The position numbers were made by a program, and so were the translations under genes. 7,184 nucleotides of DNA from Desulfobacterales bacterium (GTDB lineage: Bacteria; Desulfobacterota; Desulfobacteria; Desulfobacterales; JAFDCJ01): positions 1 through 7,184 of the forward strand of contig JAOZSC010000129.1 in the NCBI GenBank assembly GCA_029939875.1, read 5' to 3'. The notes beneath the pieces were generated by a model. The model saw nothing but the letters and a program-made list of their open reading frames with translations, ran no database searches and was not told the origin of the DNA. Of the stretch, positions 1 through 5,965 are shown one piece after another; positions within the stretch are counted from its first letter, which is position 1, and each line of letters begins with the position of its first letter.

Positions 1-245
1 TGGTGGACGGCGTCGGATATCTGGACGAGGCGCTGTCTATGGCAAAAAAACTGGCTGCACTGCCGCCGGATGCAGAGGTGGTGGTCTATCGGCGCACCGA
101 ATATCCGGACGACAACATTTACAACACTTCCACGCGTTATGGCGGAGGAGAGCTGTCCGTCATATCCATTGACCTTCCCGACGCACTGACCCGTTTTAGG
201 ACCGGTTTTTACTATCTGTGGCCGGCATCGGCCGCGGGGGAATGA
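1..245 (+). CDS. sppA: Signal peptide peptidase SppA-like (S49 family) protein, C-terminal fragment
   Basis: This is the last 80 or so codons of a gene that begins before the window; the frame is open from base 3 and ends at TGA 243-245. The visible protein opens with VDGVGYLDEALSMAKKLA, which matches the end of the S49 protease domain of SppA, where the last conserved stretch reads G-L-V-D-G-x-G-Y followed by a helix of the type DxAxxxAKxLA. A short strand (AEVVVYRR) and a tail rich in aromatic residues (FYYLWP) then close the protein, as is common in bacterial SppA proteins. Members of this family cleave leftover signal peptides in the inner membrane using a Ser-Lys pair. Both catalytic residues would lie upstream and cannot be checked here. 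The name rests on about 20 conserved residues, so other S49 peptidases (SohB-like) remain possible. Confidence 0.72.
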   Translation, partial: VDGVGYLDEALSMAKKLAALPPDAEVVVYRRTEYPDDNIYNTSTRYGGGELSVISIDLPDALTRFRTGFYYLWPASAAGE

Positions 246-279
246 TTTGAAGTTGGAATGCGGAAGGCGGAAGTTGGAA
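245..279. repeat. Degenerate 7-base tandem repeat just after the sppA stop
   Basis: Starting at the sppA stop codon there are five consecutive 7-base units: ATTTGAA, GTTGGAA, TGCGGAA, GGCGGAA and GTTGGAA (245-279). Four of the five end in GGAA, and the first ends in TGAA. The 10-base word GAAGTTGGAA occurs twice, at 249-258 and 270-279. The period of 7 is not a multiple of 3 and the array lies outside the reading frame, so it is not a protein repeat. Its function is unknown. It may be slippage-derived spacer DNA or a member of a dispersed intergenic repeat family. Confidence 0.6.
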
Positions 280-424
280 AGTGATCGTGGACCCGTATCT
301 ATGGCTTGACTTGATCAGGTAATTGCTGCTATTGAAAAGCACTGTAAAGGATAAAAACATCCAGAATTGATAAACCCATATTTCGTGTTGCCAGAGGATC
401 ACCCATGGCTTAAATGGTTTTTAG

Positions 425-457
425 AACCCCGTTTCTCACTGGAGAGAGCGGGGTTTT
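425..457 (+). terminator. Probable rho-independent terminator or leader hairpin
   Basis: AACCCCG (425-431) pairs perfectly with CGGGGTT (449-455). After a small internal loop, TCTC (434-437) pairs with GAGA (444-447), closing a 6-base loop. The stem is followed by a short T run (454-457). It most likely ends transcription coming from sppA, although it sits about 180 bases past that stop codon. Because it lies 61 bases before the lipoprotein start, it could instead work as an attenuator in the leader of the TRAP operon. The T run is short, so efficiency is uncertain. Confidence 0.55.
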
Positions 458-503
458 GCAGTTACTGGCAACCGGTTTATGAGCGGCGCTTTAAACCATT
501 AGC

Positions 504-511
504 AAAGGAGG
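504..511 (+). promoter_or_regulatory. Strong ribosome binding site of the lipoprotein gene
   Basis: AAAGGAGG is a near-perfect Shine-Dalgarno sequence. It is 7 bases before ATG 519 but only 1 base before the in-frame TTG at 513. This spacing decides the start as 519, giving the protein MRFQKK and not the two-residue-longer version. Confidence 0.85.
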
Positions 512-518
512 TTTGAGG

Positions 519-941
519 ATGAGATTTCAAAAAAAGGCATCCATGACAACGGTCCTTGTTTTATGTCTGGTGGGGGTGTTCTGGCTGGTCGGATGCGCCG
601 GCAGAGGTGCACCGGAAAAGACTAACTGTGATGCGAAGATAACCTGGCAGGTGGCCAAAGAGGTTAAACTTACACAGTTCGACTGCGCGGTCGGTATACA
701 TGGGGGCCAACCCTCTCTCATTTTCACCGTCGGGCTTGAGAATCCCACGGATAAACCGTTGCGCTATCGGGTTAATATTTTTTTGGAGGACATGGACAAA
801 GCCGCTGGATATCTTGTGCCACGAAAGGGTAAACCGCCGGTGGTTCAACCCGGCAAAGGGGCGACAGTTAAAATTCCTTTTATCGGAACCGACAAAGAAT
901 CCAAGAAAATTCTCGTGATTGTAAAAACGGTCAGTTCGTAG
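519..941 (+). CDS. Small secreted lipoprotein of unknown function at the head of the TRAP operon
   Basis: This 140-residue protein has a textbook lipoprotein signal. Positive residues (R2, K5, K6) come first, then a hydrophobic core at about 9-24, then the lipobox L-V-G-C with the lipidated cysteine at residue 26. Ala follows the cysteine, so there is no Asp retention signal and outer-membrane sorting is likely. The mature part has two further cysteines (C37, C56) that could pair. It reads as alternating strands (PSLIFTVGLEN at 65-75, RYRVNIFLED at 82-91, GATVKIPF at 114-121, KILVIVKTV at 130-138). This pattern, with the turn N-P-T-D-K-P-L, resembles small Ig-like beta-sandwich lipoproteins such as the YcfL/DUF1425 group, but the match is by eye and weak. 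The gene ends 50 bases before the binding-protein gene, with no terminator between. An accessory role for the transporter is inferred from position only. Confidence 0.8.
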   Translation: MRFQKKASMTTVLVLCLVGVFWLVGCAGRGAPEKTNCDAKITWQVAKEVKLTQFDCAVGIHGGQPSLIFTVGLENPTDKPLRYRVNIFLEDMDKAAGYLVPRKGKPPVVQPGKGATVKIPFIGTDKESKKILVIVKTVSS

Positions 942-991
942 AGATCGGAACTCGCAAAACATTCATCCCTGATATTAAGGAGGGTTGCAAG

Positions 992-1975
992 ATGAAAAAT
1001 ACGGGCACAAAAACAGTTTTTCTTACCATCGCGGTATTATGTTCCGTGCTGTTAATCGCCGGCTCGGCGTCGGCGCGTACTCAGTTTGTCTCCATCGGCA
1101 CGGGAGGTACCGGCGGTATTTATTATCCCTACGGCGGAGGCGTGGCTGAGATCTGGTCCAAATTCGTTCCCGGTGTCAAGGCCGTGGCCGAAGTGACCGG
1201 TGCCAGCGTGGAAAATGTCAAACTGGCCCACAAGGGGGAAACCGTTGTCGGTGAGGTCATGGGCGATGTGGCTGAAGCCGGTTACAAGGGAACGGGAAAA
1301 TTCAAAGGAAAAAAGCACAACATTCTGTCCATGGCCATCATGTATCCCAATTTGCTTCAGATCGTCACTTTGAAAAAAAGCGGCATCACCAACATCGAAC
1401 AGATCAAGGGCCGGCACATCAGTTCGGGCAGTCCGGGCAGCGGCACCAATTTTATGGCTGAAAACGTCTTCAAGGCCCTGGGCATCCCTTTGAACTCATA
1501 CAAGGACAGCCGCCTGTCGTTTACCGAAAGTGCCAATGCCTTAAGAGACGGCACCATTGATGTGGGCGTCTGGTCGGTGGGACCCGGCACCAGTTCCATT
1601 TTGGACCTGGCGACCACCCATGATATCCACATCATCGCGTTCACCCCGGAACAAACCCGGAAGATCCTGGCCGCCAATCAGAATTATTCCGCGGTGGAGC
1701 TGGCCGGCGGTGTGTATCGCGGCATTGACCAGGCCGTGTCCACCATCGGGGTGTGGAACGTGATGATCTGCCAGAAGTCCCTGGATACGGATATGGTGTA
1801 CAAGCTGGTAAAAGCCCTTTACGAACATCAGGGGTACTTGCTCAAAATACATCCTTCGGCTTCCTACACCACGCCGGAAAATGCAGTCAAGTACTCGCCC
1901 ATCCCCTTGCATCCGGGCACCATAAAGTACCTGAAGGAAACGGGTGTGGCCGTTCCCGCTAGGCTGATGCCCTAG
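992..1975 (+). CDS. TAXI-family TRAP transporter periplasmic solute-binding protein
   Basis: This 327-residue protein is the extracytoplasmic substrate receptor of a TRAP transporter. It binds solute in the periplasm and delivers it to the membrane subunit encoded two genes downstream. A Sec signal peptide is clear: K2 and K7, a hydrophobic core at about 9-23, and a likely cut after A-S-A (residue 28). Family hallmarks are the glycine-rich start of the mature protein (IGTGGTGGIYYPYGGG, 35-50), the motif SSGSPGSGT (144-152) before a helix ending in LGI, a DVGVW segment at 190-194, and the C-terminal PLHPGTIKYLKE (305-316). The length is normal for TAXI receptors. The start ATG follows AAGGAGGG (977-984) at 7 bases. 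TAXI receptors always pair with fused permeases, as here. The ligand cannot be predicted from sequence; glutamate/glutamine-like or dicarboxylate ligands are known in the family. Confidence 0.95.
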   Translation: MKNTGTKTVFLTIAVLCSVLLIAGSASARTQFVSIGTGGTGGIYYPYGGGVAEIWSKFVPGVKAVAEVTGASVENVKLAHKGETVVGEVMGDVAEAGYKGTGKFKGKKHNILSMAIMYPNLLQIVTLKKSGITNIEQIKGRHISSGSPGSGTNFMAENVFKALGIPLNSYKDSRLSFTESANALRDGTIDVGVWSVGPGTSSILDLATTHDIHIIAFTPEQTRKILAANQNYSAVELAGGVYRGIDQAVSTIGVWNVMICQKSLDTDMVYKLVKALYEHQGYLLKIHPSASYTTPENAVKYSPIPLHPGTIKYLKETGVAVPARLMP

Positions 1976-1981
1976 ATAGAT

Positions 1982-2536
1982 ATGGACAGCCGGATCAGAC
2001 ACAGCCGCCGGTTTGTTTTTGTCGCCGGCGGCTGTGTGGCACTCCTTCTTGTGGCCGCCCTGCTGGTTCCCGGGGGCCTGGAACTGCGGGCCGTGCCGGT
2101 AACCGGCGCAGCACCGCTGCTGGTGCTGCCCATGCAGCCGGGCGAGCGTTTTACACTGCATTATTATCATTCGGTGGAAAACGCCCCGATCTGGGAAGTG
2201 CACAGCCTGGATAAAAAGGGGCATATCTATATTGAAGAGGAGCGGTATTTGAAATTCGGCGCCGGCATGGGCCGTATGCCGGGGGTGGGTCGCATGGTCC
2301 GGCGGGGGCCCTACGAAGTCATCGAGGATATGCACATGCCCACGGGCGATTTTATTTTGCGGATCGGAAGCCCCGGGGTTGATCACACGGTGATCTGGCG
2401 CGGTTTTCGCAAGAACCTGTCCGCCGTGGCTCCCCATGTGGCGGTGCAATTTTCAGCCTGTCCGGTGAGCCTGTTCTACTGCTTGTGGCGCCGTGTTTTC
2501 CCCCACCCGGCCACACCGGTCGCCGGGAGCAACTGA
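1982..2536 (+). CDS. DUF1850 domain protein, membrane-anchored TAXI-TRAP accessory
   Basis: This 184-residue protein has a basic N-terminus (R4 to R10), one hydrophobic segment at about 11-29, and a soluble part expected outside the cytoplasm. The signature of DUF1850 is visible: F-T-L-H-Y-Y-H-S-V-E at 57-66 followed by P-I-W-E-V at 69-73, then an acidic strand (IYIEEERY, 82-89) and G-A-G-M-G (93-97). A second weakly hydrophobic patch (about 152-168) lies near the C-terminus. Proteins of this family are repeatedly found between or beside TAXI receptors and fused TRAP permeases; their role is not established, and an assembly or small-subunit role is inference. ATG 1982 lies only 6 bases after the receptor stop and has no good ribosome binding site, so translation probably depends on the preceding gene. 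Its stop (TGA 2534-2536) overlaps the permease ATG by one base. Confidence 0.88.
   Translation: MDSRIRHSRRFVFVAGGCVALLLVAALLVPGGLELRAVPVTGAAPLLVLPMQPGERFTLHYYHSVENAPIWEVHSLDKKGHIYIEEERYLKFGAGMGRMPGVGRMVRRGPYEVIEDMHMPTGDFILRIGSPGVDHTVIWRGFRKNLSAVAPHVAVQFSACPVSLFYCLWRRVFPHPATPVAGSN
2525..2529 (+). promoter_or_regulatory. Ribosome binding site deciding the permease start
   Basis: GGGAG lies 6 bases before ATG 2536, inside the last codons of the DUF1850 gene. It supports ATG 2536 over the in-frame GTG at 2485, which would add 17 proline-rich, non-conserved residues. The TGATG overlap of the two genes points to coupled translation. Confidence 0.7.
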
Positions 2537-4566
2537 TGCCTGAAAACAACATGCCTGACAGTCCGAGCACAGAAAAAAAAGCTATCTCCCAGGGCCGCAA
2601 CCCGGCCCTGGTGGCGACCACTGCCCGGGTGGTGATGGTACTGGCAGTGACTTTAAGTCTTTACCAGCTTTATACAGCGGGCATTGCTGCTTTGACTGCC
2701 CTGGTGCAGCGTTCTATTCACCTGGGCGCTATATTGAGTCTGACATTTCTGCTCAAGCCCCCTTTTAAGGCGGCGCGCAAAGACCGTCTGAACTTCTGGG
2801 TTGTGCTTGACTGGACCCTGGTTCTGGCATCGGTTTATTGTACCTATTACATCTGCAGTAATCTGACGGCCATCTTCGAACGGCAGGGCGACTGGCTGCC
2901 TGCCGATCTGGTGGTGAGCATCATCGGCAGTCTTCTGGTGATGGAGGCCTGCCGCCGGGTGATCGGCCTGGTTATGACCGGCATTTGTGCGACGGCCGTG
3001 TTGTATGCCTATTTTGGTTCCTATATGCCCGAGTTGATCATCCACAAGGGATACAGCATTGAGAGGATTGCCACCACCCTGTGGCTGACCACCGAAGGTG
3101 TTTTTGGGCTGCCCCTGGGCGTGGCCGCCACCTTTGTCTTTGTTTTCGTGCTCTTTGGTGCCTTTCTGGAATCCACCGGAGGGGGCAACTTTTTTATCGA
3201 GATAGCCTATGCGCTGACCGGCCGCTTTTCCGGCGGTCCGGCCAAAACCGCGGTGGTGGCTTCAGGGTTCATGGGATCGGTTTCGGGCTCGGCCGTGGGC
3301 AACGTGGTGGCCACCGGATCTTTTACCATCCCGATGATGAAAAAAGTCGGCTACCGGCCCCACGTGGCCGGGGCCATCGAAGCGGCCGCTTCCACTGGCG
3401 GGCAGCTGATGCCGCCCATCATGGGAGCCGGCGCCTTTTTAATGGCCGAATTTACCAATACGAGCTACCTGACCATCATCAAGGTGGCCCTGGCACCGGC
3501 CATCATGTATTACATCACCGTATTGTTTTTCGTGCATTATGAGGCCCGCAAGTTCGGCCTCAAGGGGCAGCCCCGGGAAAACCTGCCCCGCATCTGGGAC
3601 ACGGTACGCGAAGGGCTGCATTTTATCATTCCGGTGGGGATTCTGATTTATGTTCTGGTGGCCAACTACTCGCCGATGATGGCCGGTTTTGTGGCCGTTA
3701 TGAGCACCCTGGCTGCCAGCCTGGCGGCCGACAGCGTACGCTGGACGGTGCGGCGAACCCGGCGCACAGCCGGCTCCACATCTGCCGAAAGCCTGGCGGC
3801 CTTTGGTTGGCGGGAATTGAAAATGATTGTCGGCGCCCTGGAAAAAGGCGCTGTCAACGCGCTGATGGTTTCCATTGCCTGTGCCGCGGCAGGGGTCATC
3901 GTGGGCATGGTGACGCTGACCGGCATGGGGCTCAAGTTTTCAAGCCTGGTGCTGGATTTGAGCTTCGGCATCAAGGCGCTGGCCATTTTGCTGATCGGCG
4001 CCGCCTCGCTGGTGCTCGGCATGGGGCTGCCGGTAACCGCCAGTTACATTGTGCTGGCCACCCTGGCCGGACCCGCCCTGATGGACATGGGGGTTCCCCT
4101 GCTGGTGGCTCACATGATCGTGTTCTGGTATTCCCAGGATGCCAACGTCACCCCACCGGTGAGCCTGGCCAGTTTTGCCGGCGCCGGCGTGGCAGGCGCC
4201 AATCCCATGCGAACCGCCTTTACTTCCTGGAAACTGGCAAAGGGGCTTTACATCATCCCGCTTATCATGGCCTATCGTCCACTGCTGGGGATCGGTAAAG
4301 ACTACCAACTTCTCAACTGGCCGGTGGCTTTGACCATGATGACCACCACCCTGGGCCTGGTGGCGTTTGCCTCCGCGCTGGAGCGCTATTTTCTTCGGCC
4401 GGCCACCTGGACCGAGACCCTGCTGCTCTGGCTGGCCGCAGCCGGACTATTCTGGCCCGCCTACTGGGCTGATCTGGTTGGCCTGGCGTTACTGGTGATA
4501 GTGGTTGTGCTGCAAAAATTTTACCATCCTGAAAATATCCGCGCTGAGATTGTGCCTCAGAAGTAA
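2536..4566 (+). CDS. TRAP transporter fused permease subunit (TAXI type, DctQ-DctM fusion)
   Basis: This 676-residue inner-membrane protein is the translocation subunit. Its N-terminal part (hydrophobic segments at about 28-55, 60-73, 87-108 and 124-160) corresponds to the small DctQ subunit. The rest corresponds to the 12-helix DctM subunit of the ion transporter superfamily. Diagnostic motifs occur in both halves: G-S-A-V-G-N-V-V-A-T-G-S-F-T-I-P (251-266) and STGGQLMPPIMGAGAF (286-301) in the first, GMGLPVTASYIVLATLAGP (495-513) and TPPVSLASFAGAGVAG (539-554) in the second. A charged cytoplasmic loop (about 399-430, TVRRTRR) separates the halves. After the conserved core an extra tail of about 90 residues carries two or three more helices (595-613, 627-640, 645-659) and ends in a short polar segment, as in other long fused permeases. 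Uptake should be driven by a Na+ or H+ gradient. Start chosen at ATG 2536, overlapping the DUF1850 stop. Confidence 0.95.
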   Translation: MPENNMPDSPSTEKKAISQGRNPALVATTARVVMVLAVTLSLYQLYTAGIAALTALVQRSIHLGAILSLTFLLKPPFKAARKDRLNFWVVLDWTLVLASVYCTYYICSNLTAIFERQGDWLPADLVVSIIGSLLVMEACRRVIGLVMTGICATAVLYAYFGSYMPELIIHKGYSIERIATTLWLTTEGVFGLPLGVAATFVFVFVLFGAFLESTGGGNFFIEIAYALTGRFSGGPAKTAVVASGFMGSVSGSAVGNVVATGSFTIPMMKKVGYRPHVAGAIEAAASTGGQLMPPIMGAGAFLMAEFTNTSYLTIIKVALAPAIMYYITVLFFVHYEARKFGLKGQPRENLPRIWDTVREGLHFIIPVGILIYVLVANYSPMMAGFVAVMSTLAASLAADSVRWTVRRTRRTAGSTSAESLAAFGWRELKMIVGALEKGAVNALMVSIACAAAGVIVGMVTLTGMGLKFSSLVLDLSFGIKALAILLIGAASLVLGMGLPVTASYIVLATLAGPALMDMGVPLLVAHMIVFWYSQDANVTPPVSLASFAGAGVAGANPMRTAFTSWKLAKGLYIIPLIMAYRPLLGIGKDYQLLNWPVALTMMTTTLGLVAFASALERYFLRPATWTETLLLWLAAAGLFWPAYWADLVGLALLVIVVVLQKFYHPENIRAEIVPQK

Positions 4567-4643
4567 TTTTCCAAACCGCCACTGTCTACAGCAACCGATC
4601 ACGGTTCTTGATGATGACGGATTGCCAGCGTGGCTGGACACGA
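4567..4643. other. Gap between convergent genes with two weak hairpins
   Basis: This 77-base gap separates the 3' ends of the TRAP permease (plus) and the MFS gene (minus). Two small inverted repeats are visible: AACCG/CGGTT around a 4-base loop (4593-4606) and CCAGC/GCTGG around a 3-base loop (4625-4637). Neither is followed directly by a T run on either strand; the nearest plus-strand run is 4647-4651, inside the MFS gene. They may act as a weak two-way terminator, but this is uncertain. Confidence 0.3.
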
Positions 4644-5867
4644 TCATTTTTCCCTGGCAAAGGCGTAAAGCCCGGCCGCGCCGATCAGGCAGATCAGGCA
4701 AAGGATGAAAGCGGCATTGAAGGCTTCGACACCCCGGGATGCTTGGGGGTAAAGGGTTTGCATCAGGGTTGCAAGCCCCTGGAGGAAAATGGCCGGACCG
4801 ATCATGTTGAAAAAATTAATGCCCGTCATGGCCAGACCGGACATGTCCGCGGGCATCTGCTCCTTGATGTGCGGATACATCAGCGCCCCGGTGGCATTGA
4901 AAAACCCAAAGCAGAAAAACATCAGGCTGACAACGGCAAGCGGGGTTGCCGGCGTAGCGGCCACCAGGGCGACGATGGTCAGCGCTGTGCCCGTCAGGCC
5001 GGTGATAATGATGGCTTTGCGGGTTTTGAACACCCTGTCGGACAGTGCTCCCCAGAACGGGGCCCCAAGAATAATTGCAAAATTCAAAAGCAGGATGAGA
5101 TTGCCCGCGGTCACCGGGGAATAGCCCATGGCCTCCATTAAAAATGGTCCGGCCCAAAGGGCCTGGAAGGCGGCGAAAACACCGTAGCGCACAAGCGTGC
5201 TTACGGAGATGATCCAGTAGTCTTTTTGCTGTAAAAGAAGCCGCAGGTTGCCAAATGCCTGCTGCAGCGGGATGATGGCATGCGGGGGATGGCCATCCGC
5301 GCCGTTTTGCGCGGGGCGGTCACGGGCCACGAAATAAAACACCAGGGCTAAAATAAGATTGATGGTGGCAATGAGTTGAAAGCTGACCCGCCATCCCAGG
5401 TGCTGCACCAAAAGCACCAGGGGGGTTGTCGCCACCATGTTTCCCACTGTTCCGATGGCGATGACCACTCCGATGAGGGTGGCAAAGATCCGGGGCTTGA
5501 ACCACTGGGTCAAAAGCTTGAAGGTGCCCATCAAATTGCAGGCCATGCCGGCTCCCATCAAAATACGGCCGGCGATCCCCATGGGCATGGCGTCCGCCCA
5601 GGAGAAAATAATGGCCCCCATCACCCCGATGATCGACAGGGTGGTCATCAGGCTCCTGGCACCAACTTTGTCAAGCAGCAGGCTGATGGGAATCTGGGTA
5701 AAGGCAAAGGCGTAAAAAAAAGACGCCGAAATCAGGCCGAGCCCCTCGGTGTTGAGAGACAGGTCTTCTATCAGCAACGGGGCGATCACGGCAATGGAAA
5801 CCCGGTAAAACTGAGACAGGAAAAAAAGAGATGAGGCAATAACGAATATCAACCAGCGACGGGACAT
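4644..5867 (-). CDS. Major facilitator superfamily (MFS) transporter
   Basis: This 407-residue protein has the layout of a 12-helix MFS permease: six helices in about 1-181, a hydrophilic central loop (about 182-213, DRPAQNGADGHPPH) and six more to residue 404. MFS motif A in the loop between helices 2 and 3 appears in relaxed form (LLLDKVGARSLM, 63-74; D66 and R71 kept) and again between helices 8 and 9 (GALSDRVFKTRK, 273-284). Motif B arginine R101 starts the helix G-R-I-L-M-G-A-G. Opening residues S-Q-F-Y-R-V-S-I-A-V-I-A-P (18-30) resemble the anion and organic-acid branches of the superfamily, but the substrate cannot be named. ATG 5867 has no clear ribosome binding site (GGCGAAAACACC precedes it). 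The gene follows the MetH-like gene by 98 bases and may be cotranscribed, or may have its own promoter in that gap. Confidence 0.9.
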   Translation of the reverse strand: MSRRWLIFVIASSLFFLSQFYRVSIAVIAPLLIEDLSLNTEGLGLISASFFYAFAFTQIPISLLLDKVGARSLMTTLSIIGVMGAIIFSWADAMPMGIAGRILMGAGMACNLMGTFKLLTQWFKPRIFATLIGVVIAIGTVGNMVATTPLVLLVQHLGWRVSFQLIATINLILALVFYFVARDRPAQNGADGHPPHAIIPLQQAFGNLRLLLQQKDYWIISVSTLVRYGVFAAFQALWAGPFLMEAMGYSPVTAGNLILLLNFAIILGAPFWGALSDRVFKTRKAIIITGLTGTALTIVALVAATPATPLAVVSLMFFCFGFFNATGALMYPHIKEQMPADMSGLAMTGINFFNMIGPAIFLQGLATLMQTLYPQASRGVEAFNAAFILCLICLIGAAGLYAFAREK

Positions 5868-5879
5868 GGTGTTTTCGCC

Positions 5880-5919
5880 GTTCAGCCGTTCAAGGGTTCA
5901 GGGGTTCAAAAGTTGGCAT
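5880..5919. repeat. 8-base tandem repeat upstream of the MFS gene
   Basis: Five consecutive 8-base units start with GTT: GTTCAGCC, GTTCAAGG, GTTCAGGG, GTTCAAAA and GTTGGCAT. The first four share GTTCA, so on the coding strand of the MFS gene TGAAC recurs at a strict 8-base spacing, ending 12 bases before ATG 5867. The array could be slippage-derived spacer sequence of the kind scattered between genes, or a set of sites for a regulator. The sequence does not decide between these. Confidence 0.65.
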
Positions 5920-5921
5920 CA

Positions 5922-5945
5922 AATCCGGATTGTTGACCCATGGGT
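5922..5945. promoter_or_regulatory. Two adjacent perfect 10-base palindromes
   Basis: AATCCGGATT (5922-5931) and ACCCATGGGT (5936-5945) are each perfectly self-complementary, 4 bases apart and 14 bases between centres. They sit in the 98-base gap upstream of the MFS gene, directly next to the 8-base repeat. With no loop they are poor hairpins, so they are not a terminator; a dimeric DNA-binding protein is a possible reader. The two palindromes differ in sequence, which weakens the idea of a repeated operator. Confidence 0.3.
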
Positions 5946-5965
5946 TTTGAGTCGGTGGACGTATT

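Larger units (their letters stand above)
246..518. other. Gene-free region between sppA and the TRAP operon
   Basis: This stretch of 273 bases holds no convincing gene. The only ORF crossing part of it (402-196, minus) runs back over the sppA end, has no clear ribosome binding site and resembles no family. The region is AT-richer than the flanking coding sequence. It contains the 7-base tandem repeat at its left end, a terminator-like hairpin at 425-457 and the ribosome binding site of the next gene at 504-511. The promoter of the downstream operon should lie here, but I cannot place it with confidence: TTGACT at 306-311 has only a poor -10 match (TATTGA, 330-335) at 18-base spacing. Confidence 0.6.

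Noticed and set aside
245..279. CRISPR-like or mobile-element end
   Set aside because: Units are only 7 bases with no spacers, and there is no transposase gene, terminal inverted repeat or target duplication nearby.
306..335. Possible sigma-70 promoter (TTGACT, then TATTGA at 18 bases)
   Set aside because: The -10 element matches the consensus poorly and the spacing is not ideal, so it is not listed as a promoter. It would also lie upstream of the terminator-like hairpin.
1541..2449. A 302-codon open frame on the minus strand
   Set aside because: It lies fully antisense to the TAXI receptor and DUF1850 genes, has a His/Gly/Gln-rich composition typical of the shadow of a GC-rich gene, and resembles no family.
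2485..2535. Upstream GTG start for the permease
   Set aside because: It would overlap 52 bases of the DUF1850 gene and add a proline-rich stretch; ATG 2536 has GGGAG at a good distance and the usual one-base overlap.
4608..5141. A 177-codon open frame on the plus strand
   Set aside because: It is antisense to the MFS gene, which has clear MFS helices and motifs; the plus-strand product is low-complexity and polar.
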